A stretch of DNA of 39,733 nt from Gammaproteobacteria bacterium (lineage in GTDB: Bacteria > Pseudomonadota > Gammaproteobacteria > Arenicellales > Poriferihabitantaceae). Made by a program: the position numbers and the translations under genes. The stretch spans positions 1 through 39,733 of the forward strand of contig VYFG01000046.1 of assembly GCA_009842505.1 (NCBI GenBank), in the 5' to 3' direction. Shown here in pieces: positions 25,938-34,824 of the stretch. Positions within the stretch are counted from its first letter, which is position 1. Each line of letters starts with the position of its first letter. The notes under the pieces were generated by a model. That model saw only the letters and a list, made by a program, of their open reading frames with translations. It had not been told where the DNA came from and did no database searches.

Positions 25938-26516
25938 TCAGTCCCTTTGCATCAGGTACGGCCAGGTGATCCGGAGATACTCCACCATGGACCAGAGTGT
26001 CAGCACGGCGGCGACATAGAGGGCGATTTCGCCGATCAGGAACGTGGGCAGTCCGTGGACGGGCAGCATGTACAGAAGCAGCGCGATGGCTACCATCTGC
26101 ATGACGGTCTTGATCTTGCCGAGAAAGCCCACGGCCACCACACCGCGCTCCCCGAGTTCGGCCATCCATTCCCGGAGGGCGGAGATGGTGATCTCCCGGC
26201 CGACGATGATGGTGACCGCGATGGCGAAGGGGGCCGGGTGCAGCACCGCTGCAAGGATGTCCGAATCCGACACCAGCAGCACCAGTGCGCTCGAGACGAT
26301 CAGCTTGTCCGCCACCGGGTCGAGAAACGCCCCCAGCCGGGTGGTGGCATTCATCCTGCGCGCCAGGAACCCGTCCAGCCAGTCCGTCAGGGCCGCCAGC
26401 ACGAATACGCCGGCCAGCACCGGCTCCCGGTAGGGCATGGGCCAGAAGTAGATCAGCACCAGCACCGGGATCAGCGCGATCCGGAACAGGGTCAGCAAGT
26501 TGGGCAGGTTCCACAT
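25938..26516 (-). CDS. pgsA: CDP-diacylglycerol-glycerol-3-phosphate phosphatidyltransferase PgsA
   Basis: A 192-residue inner-membrane enzyme that makes phosphatidylglycerol phosphate, the committed step to PG and cardiolipin. The CDP-alcohol phosphotransferase motif is complete: DWLDGFLARRMNATTRLGAF followed by LDPVADK (DxxDGxxARxxxxxxxxGxxxDxxxD). Four to six hydrophobic helices are visible. The start MWNLPNLLTLFRI at 26516 is the family N-terminus; the frame begins 11 codons earlier. It lies 95 bp after uvrC, as in E. coli. Confidence 0.97.
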   Translation of the reverse strand: MWNLPNLLTLFRIALIPVLVLIYFWPMPYREPVLAGVFVLAALTDWLDGFLARRMNATTRLGAFLDPVADKLIVSSALVLLVSDSDILAAVLHPAPFAIAVTIIVGREITISALREWMAELGERGVVAVGFLGKIKTVMQMVAIALLLYMLPVHGLPTFLIGEIALYVAAVLTLWSMVEYLRITWPYLMQRD

Positions 26517-26611
26517 GGCTTGATCGACTTCCAGCTCGATGAAGGACACGGATCAATGCGCGCCCGCGGCGTGTTTCCCTCGCGCGGGGCACCATTCGAC
26601 CGGCAAGCCTA

Positions 26612-28435
26612 TCAGGTATGGAACTGATTATAAATGCGCTCCGCCAGCTTCGGGCTGATGCCCGGCACCCGGGCGAGTTCCTCGATGCCCGCCCGGCGGA
26701 CCTCGCCGATGCCGCCGAAATACCGCAGCAGGTCCCGGCGTCGCTTTTCCCCCACGCCCTCGATCTCTTCGAGCACCGAGCGGGTGCGCGCCTTGTCGCG
26801 CCGGTTGCGGTGGCCGGCGATGGCGAACCGGTGCGCCTCGTCGCGGATGCGCTGTATGAGGTGGGAGGCGGGCGACGCCCCGCCGGGACAGATCGGCACC
26901 CGCCGCCCGGGGAGATGGATCTGCTCCTCCCCGGCGCGCCGCTCCGGCCCCTTGGACACGGCCACCAGCGGCACCTGCTCGGCGAGCTGCAGTTCCCCGA
27001 AAACCCGCTCGGCCACCGCGAGCTGCCCCTTGCCGCCGTCGATCAGCACCAGGTCCGGCAGCTTGCCGTCGTCCTCCAGCACCCGCCGGTACCGCCGGAA
27101 CAGCACCTGTTCCATGGCGTCATAGTCATCGCCTTCCCGGACGCCGCTGACATTGAACTTGCGGTAGTCGGATTTCACCGCGCCCCGGGAATCGAAAACC
27201 ACGCAGGACCCCACCGTGCGCTCGCCCAGGGTATGGCTGATGTCGAAGCACTCGATCCGGTCCGGAGTCTCCTCCAGCCCCACCAGCGCCGCGAGGGCCT
27301 CGAACTGCCGGCTGAGCTGGCTGTGTTCGTTCAGATACACCCGCAGCCGGTCTCCGGTGTTGATGCGGGCGCCCTCGATCCACCGGGCCCTGGTGGTGCG
27401 GCACCGGCTCTTGATCACCACCCTGGAGCCGGCCTCCAGGGACAGCACCTGCTGCAGGGATGCCCTGCCCTCGATGCGGTGGCTGAGCAGGATCTCCGGC
27501 GGGATCGACGCGCCCAGGTAATTCTGGGGAAGGAACGCCTCCAGCAGCTCCGCCGGCTCCTGGTCCAGCGGATTGGGCTGGATATGGAACCTGCCACCCA
27601 GGTTGCGCCCGCTCCGGATGGAGATGACGCCAAAGCAGATGGTGCCGGATTCCACCGCCACGGCCACCACATCGGCATCGGTCCCTTGGTTGTCAATGTA
27701 CTGGTTTTCCCGCACCCGCTGCAGCCTGGCGATACGGTCCCGGAATTCGGCCGCCTGCTCGAATTCAAGCCTGTCCGATGCCGCCTCCATCCGCCGCGAG
27801 AGCTCCTCCATCAGCTTGGTGTCCTGCCCCGATATCATCGCCTCCGCCTGGCGGACATCCTCGAGATAGTCCTCCCGGGAAACCAGGCCGACGCAGGGTC
27901 CGCTGCAGCGCTTGATCTGGTACTGCAGGCATGGACGCGACCGGTTCCTGAAGGTGGCGTCATTGCATTGCCTGAGGCGGAAGATCTTCTGCACGTGGCC
28001 CAGCATTTCCCGCACCGCGCCCGCGCCGGGATAGGGCCCGAAGTATTTCCCCGGCCGGCTGCGCCGGCCGCGGTAGAATGCGAACCTGGGATACGCGTCA
28101 CCGCTGGTCAAGCGGATGTAGGGATAGCTCTTGTCGTCCCGCAAAAGGACATTGAAACGGGGCCGGCGGTGCTTGATCAGGTTGTTTTCCAACAGCAGAG
28201 CCTCGCTCTCGGTACGGGTCTGCTGGGTCTCGGCGCGGTGAATCCTGGACACCATGAGCCGGGTACGGGGACTTAAGCCGGATTTTCGGAAATACGCCGA
28301 GACCCGCTTCCTGAGATTGCCCGCCTTGCCGACATAGAGGGTGCCGCCCTCGGCGTCATAGTAGATGTACACGCCGGGCATCTCGGATACCGAGGACAGG
28401 AATGCGTCCGGGTCGAATGGGTGCTGGTCGTTCAT
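26612..28435 (-). CDS. uvrC: Excinuclease ABC subunit C (UvrC)
   Basis: A 607-residue nuclease of nucleotide excision repair that makes both incisions at a lesion bound by UvrAB. The N-terminal GIY-YIG domain reads MPGVYIYYDAEGGTLYVGKAGNLRKR, followed by a cysteine-rich segment (CLQYQIKRCSGPCVG), a UvrB-interacting UVR motif, the RNase H-like domain (IECFDISHTLGERTVGSCVVF, LVLIDGGKGQL) and tandem helix-hairpin-helix motifs at the end (LEEIEGVGEKRRRDLLRYFGG, LARVPGISPKLAERIY). Full length. It leads uvrC-pgsA-tRNAs. Confidence 0.98.
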   Translation of the reverse strand: MNDQHPFDPDAFLSSVSEMPGVYIYYDAEGGTLYVGKAGNLRKRVSAYFRKSGLSPRTRLMVSRIHRAETQQTRTESEALLLENNLIKHRRPRFNVLLRDDKSYPYIRLTSGDAYPRFAFYRGRRSRPGKYFGPYPGAGAVREMLGHVQKIFRLRQCNDATFRNRSRPCLQYQIKRCSGPCVGLVSREDYLEDVRQAEAMISGQDTKLMEELSRRMEAASDRLEFEQAAEFRDRIARLQRVRENQYIDNQGTDADVVAVAVESGTICFGVISIRSGRNLGGRFHIQPNPLDQEPAELLEAFLPQNYLGASIPPEILLSHRIEGRASLQQVLSLEAGSRVVIKSRCRTTRARWIEGARINTGDRLRVYLNEHSQLSRQFEALAALVGLEETPDRIECFDISHTLGERTVGSCVVFDSRGAVKSDYRKFNVSGVREGDDYDAMEQVLFRRYRRVLEDDGKLPDLVLIDGGKGQLAVAERVFGELQLAEQVPLVAVSKGPERRAGEEQIHLPGRRVPICPGGASPASHLIQRIRDEAHRFAIAGHRNRRDKARTRSVLEEIEGVGEKRRRDLLRYFGGIGEVRRAGIEELARVPGISPKLAERIYNQFHT

Positions 28436-28534
28436 CGCTTCCGGGATCGGCGCGGCGACGGAAAATCCCGCCGTGTACTGATACCGGATTATCGCCTACA
28501 ATCGCGCCACTTTCCGGCCGCCAGGGGACCCTCC

Positions 28535-29095
28535 ATGAAAATCTCCGCATTCGATGCACGCGTCGGCAATCTGCTGGAATACCAGGGCAAGCTCTGGCGC
28601 GTGCTGAAGAAAAACCATGTCAAGCCCGGCAAGGGCGGCGCCTTCGTCCAGCTGGAAATGAAATCCATTGCCGAGGGAACCAAGCTGAACGAGCGCTTCC
28701 GCTCCGAGGACAAGCTGGAGCGGGCCCACGTGGAACCCCGCCAGATGCAGTACCTGTACAGCGACGGCGACGCCTACATCTTCATGGACAACGAGACCTT
28801 CGAGCAGCTCTCCCTGCCCACCGAGGACCTGGAGACGGAGATCCCGTTCCTGCTGCCCAACACCGGCGTCCAGATCAACCTCCACAACGACTCCCCCATC
28901 GGCGTGGAACTGCCCGCCAGCGTGGTGCTGGAAGTGGTGGAAACCGAGGCGGTGGTGAAAGGCCAGACCGCCGCCAGCGGCGGCAAGCCCGCGGTGCTGG
29001 AGACGGGCTACAGGCTCACGGTTCCCCAGTTCATCAACACCGGCGAGAAGGTCAGGGTCAACACCGAGACCGGCGAGTACGTCGAGCGCGCCTGA
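28535..29095 (+). CDS. efp: Translation elongation factor P
   Basis: A 186-residue factor that rescues ribosomes stalled at polyproline. Its three domains are recognisable; the tip loop that contacts the peptidyl centre reads KPGKGGAF with Lys33, the position modified by EpmA/EpmB beta-lysylation in E. coli (arginine in the EarP type). EpmAB genes are not in the window. The ATG at 28535 starts the family N-terminus MKISAFDARVGN. A TACAAT at 28497-28502 may be its -10. It is divergent from uvrC. Confidence 0.97.
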   Translation: MKISAFDARVGNLLEYQGKLWRVLKKNHVKPGKGGAFVQLEMKSIAEGTKLNERFRSEDKLERAHVEPRQMQYLYSDGDAYIFMDNETFEQLSLPTEDLETEIPFLLPNTGVQINLHNDSPIGVELPASVVLEVVETEAVVKGQTAASGGKPAVLETGYRLTVPQFINTGEKVRVNTETGEYVERA

Positions 29096-29119
29096 CCGCC
29101 GCCGGGCAGGCGCACCCGG

Positions 29120-29791
29120 TCAGTCGGTGTCACTCAGTCCGGCGCCGGCGCCGGACAGGCGGGACATCTCGGTGCTTTCCACGTAGGTGCGGCGGGCCAG
29201 GGTCTCCAGCATGTCAAGGATGCGCGGATCGACCCGTCTCGAGCCCGCCGCCCCGGTGAATTCCCTGCCGGGGCGCCCGGGGTCCCGGGATCCATTGCGC
29301 ACCGCCAGGTCGTAGGTCTCGGCGGTGGCTCCGACATCCTGGGCGTCATCAACAAAGACCCGGTCACCGAGAATCCGCATGTCGCCGCGGGCCCAGGACA
29401 TGGCCAGCGGCGCCCCGGTCTGCAGGGACGCCACCCCGAGATACCCCGCACACAGTTCCGGGCATACCACGCCCTGGAGCGTCAGCCCGAACCCCCCGTC
29501 GTCCCGGTGCAGGTGCACCGCATCCACCAGACTGGGGCCCGCGACCAGGGGCGAGGCCGTCCCGCCCGCGGCGCGCCAGACCGGCCCGGACTGCTGCCGC
29601 AGCAGCAATTCACCGGTCCGGCGGTGGCCCACGGAGGCCAGTACCAGGAGCAGCCATGACGTGCCCGGCAGCCCCATCATCTCCAGCCAGCGCACCGCGC
29701 GGCCCGCATCCTCCGCCAGGCACCAGGGCAGCCCGGCGCCCCGCACCGCCTTGCGGGCGGTGTTCTCCACCTGGTTGAGGGACAGGTTCAT
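29120..29791 (-). CDS. DUF3726-type protein of unknown function
   Basis: A 223-residue protein beginning MNLSLNQVENTARKAVRGAGLPWCLAEDAGRAVRWLE, which I recognise as the N-terminus of the uncharacterised DUF3726 family. A central hydrophobic helix (TSWLLLVLASVGHRR) and a beta-rich C-terminal half follow; no catalytic motif or signal peptide is apparent. It starts 12 bp after the stop of the 543-residue gene upstream, so the two form an operon. Function unknown; the tight coupling suggests the products act together. Confidence 0.7.
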   Translation of the reverse strand: MNLSLNQVENTARKAVRGAGLPWCLAEDAGRAVRWLEMMGLPGTSWLLLVLASVGHRRTGELLLRQQSGPVWRAAGGTASPLVAGPSLVDAVHLHRDDGGFGLTLQGVVCPELCAGYLGVASLQTGAPLAMSWARGDMRILGDRVFVDDAQDVGATAETYDLAVRNGSRDPGRPGREFTGAAGSRRVDPRILDMLETLARRTYVESTEMSRLSGAGAGLSDTD

Positions 29792-29803
29792 GGGCCGGGT
29801 CCG

Positions 29804-31435
29804 CTACAGCGGCGGGTAGATCCAGTCGTCCGCCGGATCTTCCCGAATGGTGTCGGGATAGGGCGCGTTCTGGTACATGGTGATCCTGACCCAGCGATCG
29901 GACTTAGGATCAAAACGCGTGGCGCCGAAAAACGACAGCTTGCAGCGCAGGAGGTCCACCGGCACCATGTCCGCGGAGATGAGGTTGTCCCTGATCTCGG
30001 CGTAGGGCATCCGGCTGACCAGTTGCAGCCGGCGTATCTCGCCGCGGTATTCCGGCCGGGCCATCAGGAAGTCAGCCAGCCCCAGCCGGTGGTCCGCCTC
30101 CAGCAGATCGTCCCGGAGCCGCCGCATTTCCCGGGCGAAGGCGAGCGGCTGCTCCCGGTCCGCCCCCGGCTCCTCGAAGCGTTCGCCGAGACGGGGCTCC
30201 AGTTTCTCTTCCGACACGTACCAGAACCGGGCGTTGGCGTCGCGGGACCCGAAATCGATCGCGAGGGTCCAGCCGTAGTCGGCCTCGATCATGGCCAGGG
30301 CCTCGCCCACGGTCATGGCGCCGTCGACGGCCGCCAGGGGCAGTTCGTCCAGGGCCATGCCATCGGCCAGGTCATCCACCAGTTCCCCGTGGGGCTCGAT
30401 CACGAGGGAGACCAGCATCTCCTGCCCCTCGGTGGTGAGGTGTTCCTCCGACCAGCGGACCAGGCCGTCCCAGGGCGCGGGGCGCTCCAGTGCCCCCCCG
30501 TCCAGGTGAACCGCCAGCCTTTCGAGATCCCCGGCCAGTTCGCGCACCCGCCGGGCCTGGCGCGCGTCGTCCGTGCGCCAGCGGGCGACATCCCTGCGGG
30601 CCCGTGCCAGCGTGGCGCGGAACACCTCCCCGGTCACGGCATCCGAACACCCGATGTTGCGTACCCGCATGAGCGCGGTTTCCCTGGCATCCATCCAGGC
30701 GTGCAGCAGCCCGGGATGGGTTCCCAGAAACGGCGCCATGCCAAGTCCCGTCGCGTTGCCGACCCCCAGGCTGGCGCGGATGCGCGGATCCAGGGGCACA
30801 GCGCGGGACGGCCCCCGCTGCCGGGCCAGGTGCTCCGCGATGTCCACGGTGAACCACCGGATGAGCCAGACCGCCAGCAGCTCCACCCGGAAGGCGCCGC
30901 GGAATTCCGGCCGCGCCGCGATGCGCTCGCGGTCCCCCAGGCCGAACTTCCCGTTGCCGTACACCGCCGTCGTGCGCATCAGGTACCCAGTCCGCTCGAC
31001 GAATTCCGGGTCGGGCTGTTCTCCGCCGGCGAGGCAGTCCACCACGTGCTCGAACAGCCGCACACTGCGATTGGCCCGCGCCAGCACCAGCTCGGTCTCC
31101 TGGCAGTTCCCCGCCTCCTGCAGCGGCACGTTGCGGGACATTCGGGCGATGTCCGCCTCCCCGGGCACCCCGTCGAACAGGGCGAAGGTGGCATCCCACC
31201 GCTCGGCGATCACCCGGTCGGAGCGCATGTCCGGCGGCAGGTCATGGGCGAAACAGACCAGGCTGTAGGTATGTCCGGGCCCCCGGGCTTGGTAGACGCC
31301 GACACCGACGCCCCGGTCGTCCATCCGCCACATCGTCCGATCGAAGGTCCAGGCTTCCCGCTTGAGCTGCCGGAGCAGTGCGCGCATGAAGCTGAGGCGC
31401 GTCTGGTGGAAGGCGCCCATACGCCCGAGCCGCAT
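29804..31435 (-). CDS. Uncharacterised 543-residue protein paired with DUF3726
   Basis: Not recognised. From ATG 31435 (MRLGRMGAFHQTRLSFMRALLRQ) the protein is 543 residues, soluble-looking, rich in Arg and Asp/Glu, with no signal peptide or obvious membrane segment. Noticeable segments are WTFDRTMWRMDDRGVGVGVY, SLVCFAHDL, a VLARANRSVRLFEHVVDCLAGG helix, PLDPRIRASLGVGNATGLGMAPFL and a C-terminal FGATRFDPKSDRWVRITMYQNAPYPDT. A TTG at 31543 would add 36 residues of low-complexity lead. The start is uncertain because no clear ribosome site is seen. It is the first gene of a two-gene operon with the DUF3726 protein. Confidence 0.7.
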   Translation of the reverse strand: MRLGRMGAFHQTRLSFMRALLRQLKREAWTFDRTMWRMDDRGVGVGVYQARGPGHTYSLVCFAHDLPPDMRSDRVIAERWDATFALFDGVPGEADIARMSRNVPLQEAGNCQETELVLARANRSVRLFEHVVDCLAGGEQPDPEFVERTGYLMRTTAVYGNGKFGLGDRERIAARPEFRGAFRVELLAVWLIRWFTVDIAEHLARQRGPSRAVPLDPRIRASLGVGNATGLGMAPFLGTHPGLLHAWMDARETALMRVRNIGCSDAVTGEVFRATLARARRDVARWRTDDARQARRVRELAGDLERLAVHLDGGALERPAPWDGLVRWSEEHLTTEGQEMLVSLVIEPHGELVDDLADGMALDELPLAAVDGAMTVGEALAMIEADYGWTLAIDFGSRDANARFWYVSEEKLEPRLGERFEEPGADREQPLAFAREMRRLRDDLLEADHRLGLADFLMARPEYRGEIRRLQLVSRMPYAEIRDNLISADMVPVDLLRCKLSFFGATRFDPKSDRWVRITMYQNAPYPDTIREDPADDWIYPPL

Positions 31436-31616
31436 CACCCTGTCCGGTGATCGCTTGGATACGTGCTTGTCGGTATTGGCGGCTGGCACGGCAGGAAGCT
31501 GTGGATGGAGGGCCAGGGCCGATAGTATCCGTTTGCCGGCCAAAGTGCAGGTTTCCGGGACAGGGCGGTCGGTCGCCCCCGGTTCGCGGCGCCCCGGGCC
31601 ATCGTCCGGTACACAT

Positions 31617-31638
31617 AAAAAAGGCCCCGTCAGGGGCC
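31617..31638 (-). terminator. Intrinsic terminator after rpoH
   Basis: Perfect stem GGCCCC/GGGGCC (31623-31628/31633-31638) with a four-base loop; on the minus strand it is followed by six T residues. CTTTTC on the other side makes it weakly bidirectional. It lies 27 bp after the rpoH stop. Confidence 0.9.
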
Positions 31639-31665
31639 CTTTTCATTGTTGGTGCCGATGCCCTG

Positions 31666-32526
31666 TCAGGCGGCCTCGATGGACACCCTCATCTTCTCCA
31701 TCGCGCGCTTTTCGATCTGGCGGATCCGTTCGGCGGAGACGCCATATTCATCCGCGAGTTCATGCAGCGTGGTCTTGTCCTCGCTGAGCCACCGCCGCAG
31801 GACGATGTCCTTGCTGCGCTGGTCCAGTTTTTCCAGGGCCGCCGAGAGCTGCTCCCGGTTCAGGTTGGCCTGTTCGGATTCGCTGACCATCCTCGCGGGG
31901 TCGTAGCGGCTGTCGCCAAGGTGCTCGGACGGCGCCTGGTATCCCAGGTCGCCCTCGTCCTGCTCCAGGGTGGAGTCGAAGGAAATGTCCCCGCCGCTCA
32001 GGCGGGACTCCATTTCACGCACGGTTTCCACCTCGACATTGAGGCTGTCGGCGAGCTGTTCGACCTCCGCCTCCCTCATCCAGCCCAGACGGGCACGGGA
32101 CTTGCGGAGGTTGAAGAACAGCTTGCGCTGGGACTTGGTGGTGGCAACCTTGACCATGCGCCAGTTCCGCAGCACATAGTCGTAGATTTCCGCCCGGATC
32201 CAGTGCACGGCGAAGGAAACCAGGCGGATGTCCCGGCGGGCGTCAAACCGCTTGACCGCTTTCATCAGACCGATACTGCCCTCCTGGATCAGGTCCGTCA
32301 GCGGCAGCCCGTAGCCCATGAATCCGCGGGCCACCTTGACCACGTGCCTGAGGTGGGAAAGAACCAGTTCCCGCGCGGCCTCGAGGTCGCCTTCCTCATG
32401 ATAGCGGATGGCCAGCTCCCGCTCCCGCTCGGCGCTCAGAATCGGGGCGGCATTGACCGCCGCGATGTAGCTGTTCAGATTGTCACCCGTGGGTACCGTG
32501 ACCGGAATGGGCAGGGTGTTCGTCAT
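31666..32526 (-). CDS. rpoH: Heat-shock sigma factor RpoH (sigma-32)
   Basis: A 286-residue alternative sigma factor for chaperone and protease genes. Region 2 (LVLSHLRHVVKVARGFMGYGLPLTDLIQEGSIGLMKAVKRFD), the diagnostic RpoH box QRKLFFNLRK, and region 4 (LHELADEYGVSAERIRQIEKRAMEKMR) are present. The ATG at 32526 follows a strong AGGAGGAGA ribosome site. A perfect CIRCE operator lies 41 bp upstream, so HrcA probably represses it. hslVU, a classic RpoH target, lies 2.3 kb further on. Confidence 0.97.
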   Translation of the reverse strand: MTNTLPIPVTVPTGDNLNSYIAAVNAAPILSAERERELAIRYHEEGDLEAARELVLSHLRHVVKVARGFMGYGLPLTDLIQEGSIGLMKAVKRFDARRDIRLVSFAVHWIRAEIYDYVLRNWRMVKVATTKSQRKLFFNLRKSRARLGWMREAEVEQLADSLNVEVETVREMESRLSGGDISFDSTLEQDEGDLGYQAPSEHLGDSRYDPARMVSESEQANLNREQLSAALEKLDQRSKDIVLRRWLSEDKTTLHELADEYGVSAERIRQIEKRAMEKMRVSIEAA

Positions 32527-32566
32527 GTGACTGTCTCCTCCTGAAGCTCGTCGGCTCATGAATATT

Positions 32567-32593
32567 TTAGCACTCTACTGTCAAGAGTGCTAA
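32567..32593 (-). promoter_or_regulatory. CIRCE operator (HrcA site) upstream of rpoH
   Basis: TTAGCACTC-N9-GAGTGCTAA, a full match to the HrcA-binding CIRCE consensus with the standard 9-bp spacer. On the rpoH strand the spacer contains TTGACA, a perfect -35 hexamer, though the matching -10 (TATTCA or nearby) is weak. Bound HrcA would block the promoter. hrcA and groESL are not in the window. Confidence 0.95.
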
Positions 32594-32617
32594 TTTTCCC
32601 AAAAGTTCCCCGCGCCC

Positions 32618-32673
32618 GAACGAATTCCCAGTTCTGCAAATTGAACGATTTTCGATGGGAATTGGACGAATTT
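32618..32673. repeat. Phased repeats upstream of the rpoH promoter
   Basis: AATTGAACGATTTT (32639-32652) and AATTGGACGAATTT (32660-32673) match at 12 of 14 positions and start 21 bp apart, two helical turns. A third partial copy GAACGAATTC starts at 32618. The AT-rich run continues to about 32700. Possible activator sites, curved DNA or an UP-like element; function is inference. Confidence 0.45.
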
Positions 32674-32734
32674 AGGCGATTTTAAATGAATTTGCCGACT
32701 TTTCGGTAATGTTGGGCTTGGCAGTATATCCGGT

Positions 32735-33475
32735 TCAATGTGAATCCGCGGTGAAGCCGGGGTGTCCCCGCACCAGTTCACAGGCCCGCCGCGCCAGGGC
32801 CTCGCGATCCTCGAGCGGTCCGACGGTCTCGAACGCGATCACATGGACATCCACCGGCGGGCCGGCCATGGTGCGCCAGAGGCTCGCCACGAATCCCGCG
32901 TCGTCCGCGAAGGTGGCCCGGGTGCCGGCCCCGGGCTCGGCCAGCCGGTCCCGGTAGTACAGGGCGACCGGCTGCACCGGGACCCGGGCGTCCACCGCCG
33001 CCTGGAATATCCGCGGATGAAACCGGCCGACCCCGGTGCCGTACGAGGTGCGGCCCTCGGGAAAGAAAATCACCGGCCGGCCCGCCCTGAGGACATCGGT
33101 CACCTGCCGGATGGCATCCGGCGCCCCCTTGCCGCGGCGGATGAACAGCGTGCCGATCCGGCGCGCAAGCCATCCCACCACGGGCCAGCGGCTGATCTCG
33201 TGCATGGCGAGAAAGGTGTAGGGCCAGCGGGCGCCGATCACCAGAATGTCGGCCCAGGAGACATGGTTGCTGACCATCAGGACGGTCCCATCCGCCACGG
33301 TCCCCTGGTAGCGCCCGCGGACCCCCATGAGGGCCAGCATGGTTCCGTACCAGGTCGCGGCGACGAACCGGTACACGGGGCGCGGCATGAGCGGGACGAA
33401 CAGGCTGAGGAAAATCCCGAGCAGCAGCACGGGCAGCATCATCACCAGCCTGGCCACCGCAAACAATGTCCACAC
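32735..33475 (-). CDS. 1-acyl-sn-glycerol-3-phosphate acyltransferase (PlsC family)
   Basis: A 246-residue membrane-bound acyltransferase of phospholipid synthesis. The N-terminal membrane helix (VARLVMMLPVLLLGIFLSLFVPL) precedes the catalytic block I NHVSWAD (the NHxxxxD His-Asp pair) and block III FPEGRTSYG. The start is GTG at 33475, 19 bp after the hslU stop, so it probably belongs to the hslVU transcript. Whether it is the main PlsC or a lysolipid/ornithine-lipid relative cannot be told. Confidence 0.9.
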   Translation of the reverse strand: MWTLFAVARLVMMLPVLLLGIFLSLFVPLMPRPVYRFVAATWYGTMLALMGVRGRYQGTVADGTVLMVSNHVSWADILVIGARWPYTFLAMHEISRWPVVGWLARRIGTLFIRRGKGAPDAIRQVTDVLRAGRPVIFFPEGRTSYGTGVGRFHPRIFQAAVDARVPVQPVALYYRDRLAEPGAGTRATFADDAGFVASLWRTMAGPPVDVHVIAFETVGPLEDREALARRACELVRGHPGFTADSH

Positions 33476-33494
33476 GGCGGCGGCCCCGGCGACC

Positions 33495-34817
33495 CTAGAG
33501 GATGTAGCGCGACAGGTCCATGTCCTCCGCCAGGTCCTTCAGGTGACGGTCCACGTACTCCATGTCCACCATGACCTCGCCGCCGCCCATGTCCGCGGCC
33601 TCGAAGGACACCGTCTCCAGGAGGCGCTCCATGACGGTGTGCAGGCGGCGGGCGCCGATGTTCTCGGTGCTTTCATTGACCTGCCAGGCCACTTCCGCAA
33701 TGCGCCGCACACCATCCTCGGTGAAGTCCAGGGCCACGCCCTCCGTGGCGATCAGGGCCTGGTACTGCTCGGTCAGCGACGCATCGGGCTCGGTCAGGAT
33801 GCGCGTGAAGTCCTCGCTGGTCAGGGCCCTGAGTTCCACCCGGATCGGCAGCCTTCCCTGCAGTTCCGGTATCAGGTCCGACGGCTTGGACAGCTGGAAG
33901 GCGCCCGATGCGATGAAGAGGATATGGTCGGTCTTGACCATGCCGTACTTGGTGGAGACCGTGGCACCCTCCACCAGGGGCAGCAGGTCCCGCTGAACCC
34001 CTTCGCGCGACACTTCCGCGCCGGAAACCTGACCGCCGCTGCGGCTGACGATCTTGTCGATTTCGTCGACGAACACGATGCCGTTTTCCTCCACCCGCTC
34101 CAGCGCGTTCAGCTTGATCTCGTCGTCGTTGATCAGCCTCGAGGCCTCCTCCTCCGCCAGCAGCCGGAGCGCCTCCCTGACCCGGGCCTTGCGCGGCTTC
34201 GTTTTCTGTCCGCCAAGGCTCTGGAACATCCCCTGGAGCTGGCTGGTCATGTCCTCCATGCCAGGAGGCGCGAAGATCTCCACTCCGGCAATGGAGCTGC
34301 TGACCTCGATCTCCACCTCCTTGTCGTCGAGGTCGCCCTCGCGCAGCATCTTGCGGAATCTCTGCCGGGCGGCACCCTCGCGGTCGCCGTCATCCCCGCG
34401 GGCGGGCGGCAGCAGCAGGTCCAGCACATGCTCCTCCGCCGCATCCTCCGCCCGCGGGCGCACCTTGTCCATTTCCTCCTCGCGGGTCATCTTCACCGCC
34501 ATGTCCACGAGGTCGCGGATGATGGAGTCCACCTCGCGGCCGACGTAGCCCACCTCGGTGAACTTGGTTGCCTCGACCTTGATGAACGGCGCCCGGGCAA
34601 GCCGTGCCAGGCGCCGTGCGATTTCGGTCTTGCCGACGCCGGTGGGGCCGATCATGAGAATGTTCTTCGGGGTGATTTCGGCGCGCAGCTCCTCGTCCAC
34701 CTGCGTGCGCCGCCAGCGGTTGCGCAGCGCGATCGCCACGGCCCGCTTGGCGTCCTTCTGGCCGATGATGTGGCTGTCGAGTTCCTCGACAATCTCCCTG
34801 GGAGTCATGTTGCTCAT
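33495..34817 (-). CDS. hslU: ATPase subunit HslU of the HslUV protease
   Basis: A 440-residue AAA+ unfoldase that feeds substrates to HslV. Walker [10 protein letters not shown], Walker [10 protein letters not shown], the I-domain insert (about residues 110-230, acidic and variable), the pore motif GYVGRE and the C-terminal tail DLSRYIL that docks into HslV are all present. The ATG at 34817 lies 7 bp after the hslV stop. It is probably expressed with hslV from the sigma-32-like promoter. Confidence 0.98.
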   Translation of the reverse strand: MSNMTPREIVEELDSHIIGQKDAKRAVAIALRNRWRRTQVDEELRAEITPKNILMIGPTGVGKTEIARRLARLARAPFIKVEATKFTEVGYVGREVDSIIRDLVDMAVKMTREEEMDKVRPRAEDAAEEHVLDLLLPPARGDDGDREGAARQRFRKMLREGDLDDKEVEIEVSSSIAGVEIFAPPGMEDMTSQLQGMFQSLGGQKTKPRKARVREALRLLAEEEASRLINDDEIKLNALERVEENGIVFVDEIDKIVSRSGGQVSGAEVSREGVQRDLLPLVEGATVSTKYGMVKTDHILFIASGAFQLSKPSDLIPELQGRLPIRVELRALTSEDFTRILTEPDASLTEQYQALIATEGVALDFTEDGVRRIAEVAWQVNESTENIGARRLHTVMERLLETVSFEAADMGGGEVMVDMEYVDRHLKDLAEDMDLSRYIL

Positions 34818-34824
34818 GGCACAG

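Noticed and set aside
26618..28276. Open frame of 552 codons on the plus strand
   Set aside because: Antisense to uvrC, with shadow-frame composition; uvrC is unambiguous.
30023..31450. Open frame of 475 codons on the plus strand opposite the unknown 543-residue gene
   Set aside because: The minus-strand frame is chosen because it is longer, less repetitive, and spaced 12 bp from the DUF3726 gene; the plus frame is Pro/Gly/His-rich as shadows are. The choice is less certain here, since neither strand matches a known domain.
32590..32781. Small minus-strand frame upstream of rpoH encoding a repetitive peptide
   Set aside because: The repetition reflects AT-rich phased DNA repeats, it has no ribosome site and it overlaps the end of plsC and the CIRCE element.
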